A stretch of 64,000 nt of DNA from Trifolium pratense (GCF_020283565.1 NC_060064.1:7988266-8052265); one strand, 5' to 3'. Shown: positions 46,276-58,700, numbered from the stretch's first letter. A program made the numbers and translations. Notes: generated from the letters alone by a model not told the origin.

Positions 46276-46296
46276 TTGGCATCAAGAGCCTGGTTC
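46276..46296 (+). promoter_or_regulatory. Primer-binding site of copia element
   Basis: Two bases after the LTR end the sequence TTGGCATCAAGAGCCTGG resembles the usual TGGTATCAGAGC primer site for initiator tRNA-Met, with substitutions. Position is correct; the exact tRNA is inferred. Confidence 0.6.
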
Positions 46297-46383
46297 AATC
46301 ACAGGTAACAAGAGTGAATTGTGAAGGAATCAAGTGGAGAAACACAAAGTGAGCTGTGTAGATTGATTTCTTGAAGATTCAAG

Positions 46384-49300
46384 ATGAACACTCAAGGTTT
46401 TGGTACAAACATTCTGATTCTTGATGGAAAGAATTGGGATAGATGGAGTGCAGTGATGAAGTCCTTATTTGGAGCACAAGAGTGTCTTGAGGTAGTGGTA
46501 AATGGATACGATGAGTTGGGAGCAAATCCAACCAATGATCAGAGAAACACATACAAAGAAAACAAGAAAAAAGACTGCAAGGCTTTATTCTATATCCAGC
46601 AGAATTGTGATGCACAACATTTTGAAAAGATTTCAAAATCAACTAAGTCCAAAGAAGCTTGGGATATACTCGAGGGTTACCATGATGGTGGAACCAAGGT
46701 CAAGAAGGTGAAATTGCAGGCCTTTAGGAGGCAATATGAGTCTATGGTGATGGAAGAGGATCAAAAAGTAAGTGATTTCTTCTCAAAATTGCTTGCACTT
46801 GTTCATCAAATGCAAAACTGTGGAGAGACTGTCACTGATGAAATGGTAGTAGAGAAAGTGCTTAGATCCTTAACTCCAAACTTTGATAATGTAGTAATAG
46901 CTATAGAGTATGTGAAAGATACAGCTATTATGAAAATTGAGGAATTACAAAGTGCTTTGGAAGCACATGAGATTAAAGTTCTCAGTAGAGGTTCAGAAAA
47001 GAAAGATCAACAAGCCTTGCAAGCTCAAATTAACAAGAAAGAAGATAATGGCAAGAACTACAAAAAGAAAGGCAAAGATAAACCAAAGTGGCTTAAAGAT
47101 CAGAGTTCAAAAACTGATGACAAAGCTGAATCCTCTAAAGGAGGAGGTTTTTCCAAAGGTAAAAACAAAAAGAAGAACTTTGATAAAAGCAAGGTGAAAT
47201 GCTACAAATGTGAGAAGCTTGGCCATTTTGCAGATGAGTGTTGGTACAAGAAAGATCAACAAGAGGCTAATGTTGTAGAAGAAAGTGATGTCAAGTCAGT
47301 CTTGATGATGGCTACTATAGGGGATGAATGTGAGAAGAATGAAGAATGGTTTCTTGATTCAGGGTGTTCAAATCATATGACACCACATAGAGAATGGTTA
47401 ACCAATTTTGATGCAAGCAAAAGGTCTAGTATAAAACTAGCAGATGGTAGAAAACTTGCTGCTGAAGGTATTGGTAACATAGTGATCAAAAGTAAGAAGG
47501 GAGGTAAAGTGATCATCTCTGAAGTGTTATATGTCCCTGGTATGAATTGCAATCTACTCAGTTTAGGTCAATTGGTGCAAAGAGGGTTCTCTGTAAGTAT
47601 GGAGGACAATGCACTGAAGCTGTTTGACAAAATGAAGAACTTGATTTTGATGTGCAGCTTGTCAAACAACAGAACCTACAAGTGTAAAATCTCAAGTGTA
47701 GATATGATGTGCATGTCTACCACAGTGATTGATGAGGTTGAAGCACTTTGGCACAAAAGGTATGGACACTTGAACTATAGAAGCCTCAATGATTTAAATT
47801 CTAAGGAATTGGTGTATGGTCTGCCTAAGTTTAAGACTAAGAAGTCCATATGTGAAATATGTGTGAAGAGTAAGCACAGTAGAAAACCTTTTGTAGTTGA
47901 AATGCCTAAGAGAGCTAGTGTTATATTGCAAGTTATTCATAGTGACATCTGTGGTCCATTTGAAGCTGCTTCATTAGGGGGAAGCAAGTATTTCATCACA
48001 TTTGTTGATGAATATAGCAGAATGATTTGGTTATACACTTTGAAGTTAAAGAGTGAAGCTTTAGAAGTGTTCAAGAAGTTTAAAGTCTTAATTGAAAAAG
48101 AAAGTGAGAAATCAATTAAGATCTTGAGAACAGATGGTGGTGGAGAGTATACCTCAAGAGAGTTTGAGAACTTCTGTACTAATCAAGGCATTACACATGA
48201 AGTTACTGCTCCAAACACGCCACAGCACAATGGACTAGCTGAAAGAAGAAACAGAACATTGTTAGATGTGGCAAGAAGCATGATTAAGCAGAAGAATTTG
48301 CCACACAAGTTCTGGGGTGAAGCAGTACTTACTGCAGCCTACATTCTGAACAAATGTCCTACTAAGAAACTGAAAGTTGTGCCAGAGGAAGCTTGGTGTG
48401 GGAGGAAGCCAAGTGTGAAACACCTCAAGGTTTTTGGCTCATTATGCTATAAGCATGTACCAGATGTTAGAAGAACCAAACTTGAGGATAAAAGTGAAAT
48501 AATGATACTCATAGGATATCATCCAACTGGTGCCTACAAGCTATACAATCCAGTTACTCAGAAGGTTCACATTAGCAGAGATGTAATTGTGAATGAAGAA
48601 GAGAAATGGAAATGGGAGAAGGAACCAGTGTACAATAGTGAATTGCAGTCAACCTTCATCTATCCAAATTCAAGTGATGAATCAGATGGAGGTGATGAAG
48701 GTGAGCCAGCTGCTGAAACTATTCAGAATCAAGGTACAAATAATGATGGTAATATGAACTTATCAAATGATGATGATGATGATGATAGAATTCATATGAT
48801 TGCAAGGACTCAGAGAACCAAACGTGTACCAGCTAGATTGAATGACTGTAAAGTTACTCAAGACAATGTAGTGAATGATGAGGGTGATCTCATTCACTTT
48901 GCATTACTAGCTGATTCTGAACCATTGAACTACAGAGATGCTTTGAAAAGTAATGTGTGGAAGAAGGCAATGGAAGAAGAGCTTAAGTCAATTGAGAAAA
49001 ATCAGACTTGGAAGCTAGTTGACTTGCCAGACAAGAAAAAGAAAATTGATGTGAAATGGGTGTTCAAAGTGAAATTGAACCCTGATGGCACAATTTCAAA
49101 GCATAAAGCAAGGTTAGTTGCTAGAGGATTCTTACAGAAACATGGAATTGACTACAATGAAGTGTTTGCACCAGTTGCTAGAATTGAAACTGTGAGGTTG
49201 GTTGTAGCATTGGCCTGTAAGAACAAATGGAGCCTGTACCATCTGGATGTGAAATCAACATTTCTGAATGGTCCACTTGATGAGGAGGTGTATGTGTCAC

Positions 49301-50025
49301 AGCCTCCAGGTTTTGAAATAAAAGGGAAAGAATCAATGGTGTATAAGCTGTATAAGGCACTATATGGCTTGAAACAGGCTCCTAGAGCATGAAACAAAAG
49401 GATTGATGACTTTCTGATTTAGATAGGGTTTAAAAAGTGTGCTGCTGAGTTTGGTGTATATGTACATTGCCCTAAAGATGAAGATATTGTCATAATCTGC
49501 TTGTATTTTGATGATTTGCTCATAAATGGAAGTAGAGTTGCAGAAATTGCAAAAGTGAAAGATAAGCTCAAAAGTGAATTTCAAATGTCTGATCTTAGTG
49601 AACTTTCATTCTTTCTAGGAATGGAATTTATGAGAAGAGAAGATGGTATAGTGATGCACCAGCAGAAGTACATTGGTGAATTACTTGAAAAATTTGAAAT
49701 GGAAAGCTGCAATCCATTGTCAAATCCATCAGAGACAAACACAAAAATTGATGAGTGCTCAGATGAAGAGAAGGTTGATCCAACTGTGTTTAGGCAAATA
49801 GTTGGCTCATTGAGGTATGTGTGCAACAGTAGGCCTAATATATGCTATGATGTGAGTGTTATCAGCAGGTTTATGCATGATCCAAGGAAGTCACACATGA
49901 TAGCTGCTAAGAGAATCCTCAGATATCTTAAAGGTACTTTGGAAGTTGGCTTGCTATTCCCTATTGGTACAAACAGTGCAGGGAGTACTTTGATAGGGTA
50001 TTCCCAGCAGGTTAATTCATCTTGA
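46384..50025 (+). pseudogene. copia gag-pol polyprotein, two in-frame stops
   Basis: One frame runs from ATG 46384 to TGA 50023-50025, with stops at 49390-49392 (TGA, where W is expected after LKQAPRA) and 49420-49422 (TAG, likely a former CAG/CAA). Gag UBN2-type domain lies at about residues 10-220; zinc knuckle CX2CX4HX4C from Cys273; aspartic protease DSG at Asp325. Integrase: HHCC zinc finger from His457, then D521, D584 and E620 (D-35-E). Reverse transcriptase starts about residue 890 ([13 protein letters not shown]); its catalytic motif reads YFDD instead of the usual YVDD. RNase H breaks off at LIGYS and runs into LTR sequence. The frame is otherwise open, so decay is recent. Confidence 0.93.
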
Positions 50026-50461
50026 AAATAGTTTGTTAGATGTTTTAGAGTTAGTTACAACCAACTTATTAGTTAAAAAGTTTGTTAGTAACTAACTAGG
50101 TAGTTAGGGAAATTGGTTAGGCCTAGGGATGAGCTTGCTTGTTATACAAGCCACCCTATAAATGCAATTAGTGCATTCATTTGTAATAAATCTTTTGTGG
50201 CCCAATAAGGAAGAATAAAATTATCTATTTTCCCTAAGTTTCATATTCAGTTCTTAATCAAAATCACCAAGAAAGATTTTCATCTTGTCTAACACAGTTT
50301 TTGCAAAATTGTGTGTGTGCTCAAGCCTGCGCGCCTATGAGCTTGCCTGCGTGCTTGTGCCTGCAATCCATCCTCTGAAGCACTTTTGAGTCAGAGGCAA
50401 CACAACCTCTGAACTTTGCATCCTCTGAACTAAGCAAATTCTTGCTTCTGCTGCGCCAACA
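50010..50461 (+). repeat. 3' LTR of copia element, 5'-truncated (452 bp)
   Basis: Matches 45817-46274 but lacks the first 11 bp of the LTR; the preceding bases (TATTCCCAGCA) are internal or filler sequence. It ends GCGCCAACA directly before the TGTAG duplication. The deletion that removed the end of RNase H and the polypurine tract ended here. Confidence 0.92.
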
Positions 50462-50466
50462 TGTAG

Positions 50467-50700
50467 ATCGACTCCTTTATTTGAATATTTCAATTAGATA
50501 ATTGAGTTGAACATAAATTCATCCCTCTAGTAAAATTATGTAATGCCAAAATAGAGTTGTTTAGCTGTTGAAAGTCATCGAAAATTGATTTGTTTCTCCA
50601 CTTCCACAAAAACCAGCAAGTGATCATGAACGTTGTCTTCATTATTAATTTTAGATACGATGAGGTCCTTTTCAATTCCATAAGGACTTTCAATCTACCT
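50467..50700 (-). pseudogene. LINE remnant, 5' part, split by the copia element
   Basis: On the - strand the 67-codon frame includes KTTFMITCWFLWKWRNKSIFDD (about 50640-50575), the WxxWKxRN signature at the end of the zf-RVT region of plant LINEs, just before RNase H. It continues towards 50467 and resumes as RNase H at 45800 leftward. Confidence 0.7.
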
Positions 50701-52690
50701 CATGTGTGGGAATATCCCCAAGTAGGAAAATATAAGCACTCTAAATCGTAAACTGATGAGTATTAGTGTTCTCCCATCCTATGGTTTCAGACCCATCACT
50801 CTCATTAGGGGCCGGCAAAGCTAACACATGATTTACAATATTAATTGGCAAATTATCACGCAGAAAAACTTATTGACTAGTGAGATTTTTTAGATAAGAT
50901 GAACTGTTCGGACATTATATCGTTTTAAAATGAGCCTTGACCAAGAAAAACTTGGCAAACAGTAATACTTCAATTTTGTTAAGAGATTGATTGACTAGTG
51001 TGAATTCAACAATACTATAGTCTGGCAATTGTACTCTACATAATGGATATCGTGCAATTTTTTACTATTGCTACTTTTTTAAAATACAGATTATGAATCA
51101 ATTGGAGTATTTTAGTTTGAGAGGACCAATTCAATGTAAAAATAATTTTAATAGAAAATAGAATATATATTTCACAGTATAAAATAATTTTAATGTAAAA
51201 TTTAATAAACATCTTATGTTATACCAAATTTTAATTTTGCATGCACCCACTAATTGATTAATAAAGTGAAATTAACGTGGTGAAAATTCATTTTTGGTGA
51301 TTGAAAATAAAGTCTTCTGACTTTGACTACTCTTTCCGATCTCAAAAATAAAGTTTTCTTTTTGTTTGTTTTGCTCTTTGTTGCTTTTTTTGTGATGGAA
51401 TTGGTCATGATGTCTAATTCCTAACTATAATTAATTTCTGTATTTTGTATTTTTTTCTTCTTTATTTTTTTGCACAGTGTGTTTTTAAATAGAGCTTGAA
51501 TGTTTTTTTTGTTGGAATGTTAATTTGACTTATTTTATATATATATTTTTTTTTACTTATTTTATAGTTAAATTTTAGTTTACTCTCCATTTGATTAAAA
51601 GCAATGGAAATTTAATTATTTTTCTTATTTTGATGGGTCTCTGCATGGACTTTAATGGTCTGTTTGGTTCTATGAAAAAAAAGTGAAAGTAAAAAAAATT
51701 ACGTAAATCAATGCATGAATTTAGACTAACTTTAGTCCAAATTCATGCATTGGTTTGCGTAATTTTCTTATACCTCCATTTCCTCTGCGTTATAGTCCTA
51801 ATATATTTGTGTTTACATCAAAAGCTTACTTCAATTAGTCCTAACAAACACTTATGAAAAGAATTATAAAAAAAAAAAAGTAGTCCTAACAAAACTAATT
51901 GAAGTATCACTGAAACAACGTGACTCTCCAACCATAAATTACCACGAATTGCATGTTATAATGTTTCGCCTAAAGAAAGAATGTCTAGCCTAAAAAATGA
52001 GTCTTTAGGCTCTGTTTTATAAAAATGTTAACAGTATACATTGTTGATATTCTAAGTCTGATTAAAAATCTCACATTTGATGAAAAAATGAATTTTAAAC
52101 ATTTTATAAGTGTGATCATAAATCTAATAATGCATTAAGAATTTGAGTTCAAAACTTCAAATATATATATGCTGTCAAATTCATTTATGTAATTAATTCA
52201 AACCTTTTTTATTTTATTTTTAATAAGCCTTCAAATCTAATGTAACGATCTCAAGATCCCTTCATAATCCAAACACCAACACACATGAGAATAAATACGA
52301 AATTTAAAATATCTATATAGCTAAAAAATAAATGAACCATAGCTTTTGTTATTAAGATGGTGGAGTGGGGTTACATATGAGATGGTGAGCTGGATAGTAC
52401 TAAGGCAGTACAGAACAGAACTGGAGATTTGTTGTTTGCTTTGTGCTCTTTCGTATAAATTTTCATGTTCATATGTGTACCTTCACATCATCTTCATGGG
52501 CCATGAGAGCCTACCACCATAACCCAGCCCAGTCCACGTTTTCATGACTTACTGTTAGTCTGTTACGCGTGTCGTCTTACCTGCGCATTGATATTCCCTA
52601 CCACCACACCACCAGTCTAGTAGCAGTCAGCACCATATCTTCTTTCTGTTTCCCATGCAGATATTGTTCCTTCTTAAACCTTGTTATAAT
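50701..52690. other. Intergenic, no gene seen
   Basis: AT-rich DNA with T runs and no coding frame. The hairpin at 51695-51766 is listed separately. The stretch 52480-52690 is less AT-rich and leads into a probable LINE tail. Confidence 0.5.
51695..51766. repeat. Short near-perfect hairpin
   Basis: Arms of about 35 nt (51695-51729 and 51732-51766) pair almost fully: left ACGTAAATCAATGCATGAAT, right ATTCATGCATTGGTTTGCGT, with a tiny loop at GACTAACTTTAGTC. It could be the core of a small MITE or a hairpin RNA source. No known miRNA was recognised. Confidence 0.65.
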
Positions 52691-52694
52691 GCAC

Positions 52695-53522
52695 ATCATC
52701 CATTTTCAAAAATGGTTGCGCGGTCAGCTCTGCCTAGGATCAAGGGACTTTTCGGCTTCATTATTTGGTGCATTAGATCGGAGAAGAGTAATTAGATACT
52801 TTTTGAAGTCGTTCTTTGGTGCGGTGTAACAGGCTGCAGTTAACATAGCTCATTTTTGTGTATCTCCAGCTACAGACTGTGTCTTTTTTGTGCTGGTGCC
52901 TTGGTTGTACCTCAAAAATGCCTAGCCCGGATCGGCTTGGGATGGAAACGCTTTTTGTTTCTGGGGCCTGAGTATAGCTTGTGGCATTGGCGAGAGGTCC
53001 TAAAGTACCACATTTAAAAAAGCAGTTGATGGAATATTTTGTTTGCGGAAACTATTGGTGTACTGCGGTACCGTGGTCATGTAAAGGCAGATTGTTTGTT
53101 TCGCGGAAGCTGTTGGTGCGCTGCGGTATAGCTGTTATTGTCGCGGACAGATTGCTCATCTCATTTGTAGACTGTTTGCTTGCTTATGATCCTGATTAGC
53201 TGACTTGGATTGTCTCTTCTGCATTTGATTGTTATCTAGGTGACCCAAAAGTGCTGATTTTATAAGAAAGGGAGGCAATTCTCCTGTGATGGAGCCTGCT
53301 GCTGCTTTTCATTCTCAGCAATGGCTAAGTGGTGTATAATTGTCGCTGGTATTTTAACTGCTTAGTAATATTGATGTTGTATCCTTAGCTATTGCTTAGT
53401 GAGTTCCATTGTATTGGTGCATTTTATTCTGAACTGGTATCCTGTATCATTTAGAGCTTGCTGTACATCTTGTACACAAGACTTTTTGCTTCTAATGCCA
53501 ATTTGCCTTTTCCAAAAAAAAA
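52695..53522 (+). mobile_element. Probable 5'-truncated LINE 3' end
   Basis: A GC-richer, T/G-rich stretch unlike its surroundings, ending TTGCCTTTTCC and an A run (53513-53522). Words such as GGTGCTGCGGT and TTTGCTTCTAATGCC are typical of L1 3' UTRs in plants. No RT or RNase H signature and no duplication were identified, so a transcribed non-coding locus or processed transcript is possible. Confidence 0.4.
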
Positions 53523-53573
53523 ATTAAACGTAGTACTATAACTTTTAAGATTATATATCATTATCTCAAAATA

Positions 53574-53930
53574 GTGTGTTGAGAAGTATGGACAAAAGTT
53601 TGTAACCAAAAGACAATCCTTATTTTATAAGTCGGTTTTATAAGAATGAGTTAGGCTCAATATTTAATTCTAAGATAATATCAGAGAGCTCTCCATTATC
53701 TGTTGGGCCACTTGTTATCAGGTTTCTACTATCAGGTCATCCACAGTTTATATCTACGCACCAAGCAAGCGCAATATTGTTGTACGTGAGACAATGTGTT
53801 AAGAAGTCACATATCAGTTGCGAGATGACCTGAATGTGTGTTTATAAGTGAGGACAATCCTCACCTTACAAGCCGCATTTGTAGTGTTGAGTTAGGTCCA
53901 ACTCTCAATTCTAAGATAGTGTTTGATTTT
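53574..53930 (+). mobile_element. Degenerate TRIM-like element
   Basis: Two diverged direct copies begin TGTGTTGAGAAGT (53574) and TGTGTTAAGAAGTC (about 53792) and end near CAATATTTAATTCTAAGA and CAACTCTCAATTCTAAGA. The first is followed by TAATATCAGAGAGC, reminiscent of the initiator tRNA-Met primer site. The copies are too diverged to set exact ends. Confidence 0.5.
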
Positions 53931-55276
53931 ATTAAACTATCAAATTAAATTATGATGGGACTAAATTAGTTTATATTTAAATTTTTTCAATTGTGTGTGT
54001 GCCCAAATATTTTTTATTTTGGTTTGTGCATATGTTAGAAGTCCCCCCTTAGATTAACCATTTATTATGAATTAAACCCTTATATTTTAATAGCTTACTA
54101 GCTATCAATTCAGTCCCTAAATTTATTACTTATTAACAATTTAATCCCTACCATGTACTTTGAATAATTAGTGATATTAGTAAAATTTGATATAATCGAT
54201 GATTTACCTGACTCCTTTATATGGGAGGAGTATATATAGTCTCCAGTGCTGGGTTATTACTGTTGATGAACATATCAATATCATCAATAATCTTCGAAAA
54301 ACGGTCGAGGAGTCTTGATTAACAGTAAATGTCAATCATTTCGATGTCGACCGTTACATAAGTCAAAACTTCTAAGGTCGTTGAGCAGAGTGAGGCGATT
54401 TGGGCCTCAACATGCTTTGACCCGTGTTTGGCATTGGGAGATGGATCCCCTCAATTTATGGGCTGCAAACTCGGTCCATAACAATTTGTTTGGTGAACTG
54501 GTGTATAGTGTTGTGTCGTGAGAGAGAGTCTAACTAAGTTGAATTGGATCAACACATTAGATATTAAGTAATCACACAAGTGATTTTGACACTAAAATTT
54601 CATCAAAACCTTCAAGATATTTAATTTATAATACATCTTACTTATAAAATATTCGACCTCAAATTTTCCAATTAATGTAAGACTTAATTGCCATTTTATA
54701 AATCTCAACATGTATTTAGTGGAATAAAAGTTATTTTACCTTTAAAAAAAAACTTAACTCACTTTTCTAATTAATGGAATAAAAGTTATTTTACCTTTAC
54801 AAAAAAAAAAAAAATTAATCAATGGAGTATACCCGATTCAATTTATCCTATTGGAACATTCATTCATTCAGTTTGTTTTTAAGAGCTGTGAGTTTAGAAT
54901 GTGGCAAAATACACAAAGAATATCGTATTTCTGTAGACGCATGACACGATGGACATGAGAAGGATTACATTGCCACGTGAGTGGGACCAATACAAGAGAC
55001 AAAGCGGTGCCTAGATAATAGACAAATAATCCAAATCAAAACTAACTACTCCAAGAGGTATCCATTTTCAAATTCTTACGTAACACAACAACCAAAATTA
55101 ATATACTAAATTAAAAATTTGATTTTGAGTAGAAATTTTTTTATTTAACTTTACTTATATTTTAGACCTCTTTTTCTAAAAAGTGGAGGATTAAAACCAA
55201 AAATAAAACTAAGTACTAGTATTAAACAGTTCAATTCCCTGTTTCATACGCAAAGCAACATTTCACATGTATTGTT
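53931..55276. other. Intergenic upstream of the PIP2 gene
   Basis: AT-rich. A patch at 54240-54530 has higher GC and the 68-codon ORF 54315-54521, which resembles no family I know and may be a gene or transposon fragment. A TTTTACCTTTA repeat appears at 54735 and 54790. G-box-like CACGTGAG is at about 54975. Confidence 0.45.
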
Positions 55277-55277
55277 G

Positions 55278-55286
55278 TATAAAAAA
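55278..55286 (+). promoter_or_regulatory. TATA box of PIP2 gene
   Basis: TATAAAAAA at 55278-55286 is 74 bp upstream of the ATG and allows a leader of roughly 40-50 nt, consistent with a short-leader, highly expressed aquaporin. Seen directly; use is inferred. Confidence 0.65.
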
Positions 55287-55359
55287 CCACACTTACTTCA
55301 CTCCCTCAACATTATCCTAAAAACAGAGCAACCCTTACAAACACCACTCTCTAACTTCA

Positions 55360-56986
55360 ATGGCAAAAGACTTTGAAACCGAACCTCAAGCTGGTGGTGG
55401 TTTACCAAACAAGGACTACCAAGATCCACCACCAGCTCCACTCTTCGACACTACAGAATTCGGCCAATGGTCCTTCTATAGAGCCCTCATTGCCGAATTC
55501 GTCGCGACTCTCCTCTTCCTCTATGTCACCATTTTAACCGTCATTGGCTACAACTCCCAAACTGATCCAGCTCATAATGGCACCCATTGTGACGGTGTCG
55601 GTATCCTCGGCATCGCTTGGGCCTTCGGTGGCATGATTTTTGTCCTTGTCTACTGCACTGCCGGTATATCTGGTAAGTAAAGTCTGATCAACGATCATTT
55701 TATTACTTACTTACACTAGTCAGTTGTTCGTTTTTCTTTTCTTAACGAAAAGAAAAACAATGTAACCGACTAGTATAACTATACTTGAGGTTTTAGTTCA
55801 GTAATAAGAGTTTAACTTTATATTCTCAATGTATTTATGTCGAGTTCAAATTTATCAAGAGACAGTTGTAAAATGACTATTTCTGCAGTTTGAATTAATA
55901 AAAATTATGTGAGTTGGTGGCAGGGGGACACATAAATCCGGCGGTAACATTTGGGCTATTTCTGGCAAGGAAGGTCTCATTGATCAGAGCTGTGTTATAC
56001 ATAGTGGCACAGTGTTTAGGAGCAATATGTGGGGTTGGATTAGTAAAAGCTTTTCAGAAAGGTTACTATAACAGATACAAAGGTGGTGCAAACATGTTAA
56101 ATGATGGTTACAGTAAAGGAACTGGTTTAGGTGCTGAGATAATTGGAACTTTTGTTCTTGTTTACACAGTTTTCTCTGCCACCGATCCAAAAAGAAATGC
56201 TAGAGATTCTCATGTTCCTGTATGTTACGTACTCCTTAATTAATTCTCATTTTTGTACTTTCTTTCATTTTTTTTAATCTCAGAAAAGTGTAAAAAGAGT
56301 ACTTTTAAAGTTTAATAATCTATTTTTTTTGTTGTTTTTGTTTAAGGTTTTGGCACCACTTCCAATTGGGTTTGCTGTGTTTATTGTTCACCTTGCTACA
56401 ATTCCTATCACTGGAACTGGTATCAATCCTGCTAGAAGCTTTGGTGCTGCTGTGATTTACAACAATGAGAAAGCATGGGATGACCAAGTATATATGCATC
56501 ACTTTCTTTAATTTTCTATCTATATTTTTGCATTATTCAAAAAATTAATGACCAAATTTGCAGATAGTAAATCCATCACTAAAAAAAGTCCCTCTAGTTG
56601 ATCCTTAATATTAGAAAAAATTTACTTTTTATGTTTATTGAATATTTGATGCATCTCAATCAGGGGAGTACAGAAGAAGAAAATTATTATTAATTAAAGT
56701 GACGCTATCGGTTATTAGTACAACATTATTTGAATTTTGTACCATTAGATTACAAGTCCTAATTTAAGTTCTTCTAATTAATAGTTACTATATCTAGCTT
56801 GTTCTAGTATAGAAAATAATTAATTAATTAATTGGGTTCTGAAACGTTAATGTTGTTTGTGTGTAGTGGATTTTCTGGGTTGGACCCTTTATTGGTGCTG
56901 CCATTGCTGCAATTTACCACCAGTTTGTGTTGAGAGCACAAGCAGCGAAGGCTTTGGGTTCTTTCAGGAGTTCTTCAAATCTGTAA
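55360..56986 (+). CDS. PIP2: PIP2-type plasma-membrane aquaporin
   Basis: A plasma-membrane water channel that works as a tetramer. Four exons with GT-AG introns: 55360-55672, 55924-56219, 56347-56487, 56867-56986; joined 870 nt, 289 aa, the usual PIP2 length. The short N-terminus ([10 protein letters not shown]) and Ser-bearing tail separate it from PIP1. Six membrane helices are apparent. NPA motifs are N109-P110-A111 and N230-P231-A232. The selectivity filter is Phe89, His218, Thr227, Arg233, the strict water-selective set. Gating residues known from spinach PIP2 align: loop-B Ser123 (ARKVS), loop-D His201 (pH closure) and C-terminal Ser282. Intron phases and positions are those of plant PIPs. 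No defect was seen. Confidence 0.97.
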
Positions 56987-57612
56987 TGCAATTTCATGTG
57001 GCCAAATTAGAGATGGTTTAATCACTTAATTGTATGCTTAGACATGGTGGATTGGAATCTCATCATTATGTATCGACATTGTTTAATTATGGTTTAACAA
57101 ATTAATGTATGCACTTTAAATTTTGTGTTAAATTTGATTTCATCATTTGTCTTAAATTTGAATGTGCTGAAATTCGAACTCTGATTACTCTCGTTATGAG
57201 TCTAATTTCTTGAGTTACAACTGAGTCGTTGCCCGTTGGTGTTTTTCTTACTCACTATATCATTTTTTGGTAAATTTGAAATGATGTTACTAAACTAATA
57301 GCAAGACCGTTGTGCTGTGTCTGTTTATGGTTGTGTTGTATTTAATGGATTTATCTAACGTTGTACTGTACTGTGCATTGATGTGGTCCATGATGATTAA
57401 TTTTTCTGTTTTAATTGAAGGTGTGGTCCTATATGGGTTTTAGGGTATCCTATTGAGGATGATATTGTTACTACTAGTACTAGTATGCATTAAGCATTTA
57501 TTATACAAATGAGTATTATTGGGGACCAGAATAGAATTTGTGTTTAACTGTTTAAGAGATTTGGAGTCATGTGAAGGTGTTTGAATTTGAAATAATCACG
57601 CATATTCTCTTA
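56987..57612. other. PIP2 3' flank, no further gene
   Basis: The 3' UTR probably extends about 150-200 bp past the stop. Beyond it is non-coding sequence with a short CTAC/TAGT palindrome at 57465-57485 (TACTACTAGTACTAGTA). No coding signal was seen. Confidence 0.5.
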
Positions 57613-58620
57613 TCTATTATTTATATATTTAGGAGTTTCTCTCTCATGATAAAATTCATATGTGGCAGTCTCTCAAAACTCCTCAAAAAATCATCCTACA
57701 TGTCATTCAATAACGCTTTCACAGCCTACGTGTCATTTAACTAGAACTTTTATGTTTTTTGATATAGATTTAAGAGTTTCCTTTAATAATGAATGCTCAA
57801 TTATAAATATATATAGAAATATTTTATTCTTATAAATTACTGTATTTTGAACAATATTTTTTGATTCTTAATATTCTAATAGATGACATTATAATTGCGT
57901 CAGAAAAAATACATGACATTAATTTTTCTATTTAAAAAGGAAATATTCAATTCAAATAATTCTAATACAAAAAAAAAATAGTCATTTTTATAAGAAACTT
58001 TGATCAATTTTCACATGTTTTAAATGTTTAATTTCACTTTTACCCTTATTTATTATGAGAGAGGAGAATATTAAAAATAAGTAAATTAGTTTAATGAAGA
58101 GTAAAAAAAAATATATATTATATATTTTCATAATTTTATAATTATATAGAGTCACATAATATAATTAATATTTTATTATTATTTAAAATAATTGGAATAT
58201 GTGTGTTATATTCATGTGCATTAATTTATTTAATTTATTTATAATATAATGGAATATGTCTTATTTACTAATTACTAATTTACTAATATATTTTTAAAAT
58301 TAAAAATGGAATCAATATATTTGACTTTAATGAATTTAATTTCATATTAAAGGCAAAATTACTCATTTGTCCATTTTTTTTACTATATATATAACATTTG
58401 TCTGAACACTAAAACTCACAATTTTTCAATCTTCATTATCTCTTATTCATCTCTCTCGATAATCCCTATTTTTTCTGTATATTTTCACCTTTTTAAATTT
58501 CTTTATTTTTTCTTCTTTGTTCGATATTTCTTATATTTTTAGTATATTTTTGGTTTACCTTTTAGATTATTTTCTTTTGGTCATCTTTTTATTTATTAAT
58601 CCTATTTATTTTTCGTGACA

Positions 58621-58700
58621 GGGAAATAATTGAGAGGCAAGACGAAATGCATCACATTCTCACAAAATGGATTGAATTGAGAGCTCGGAGTCTGTTTTAA
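58621..58700 (+). other. Possible captured exon inside the Helitron
   Basis: After a pyrimidine tract and an acceptor-like GTGACAG, an open stretch reads EIIERQDEMHHILTKWIELRAR before a TAA at about 58698-58700. Charged, helix-like and unlike the surrounding AT-rich sequence. It could be the last exon of a captured host gene; the source is unknown. Confidence 0.3.

Larger units (their letters stand above)
45801..50466 (+). mobile_element. Ty1/copia LTR retrotransposon with 5-bp TSD
   Basis: A near-complete element bounded by TGTAG at 45801-45805 and 50462-50466. Order: 5' LTR, primer site, gag-pol frame, truncated end of RNase H, 3' LTR. Gag-protease-integrase-RT order marks Ty1/copia. The polypurine tract and the first ~11 bp of the 3' LTR are missing, so the element cannot complete replication by itself. 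It interrupts a LINE remnant on the opposite strand. Confidence 0.93.

Noticed and set aside
46379..46642. 87-codon - strand ORF opposite the copia gag
   Set aside because: It is the antisense shadow of a clear gag frame and has no family features; the same applies to the ORFs at 49152-49397, 49178-49360, 49360-49584 and 49581-49826.
53574..53930. Full LTR retrotransposon
   Set aside because: Only two diverged short repeats with a weak primer-like site are present and no coding region, so it is listed as a degenerate TRIM-like element only.
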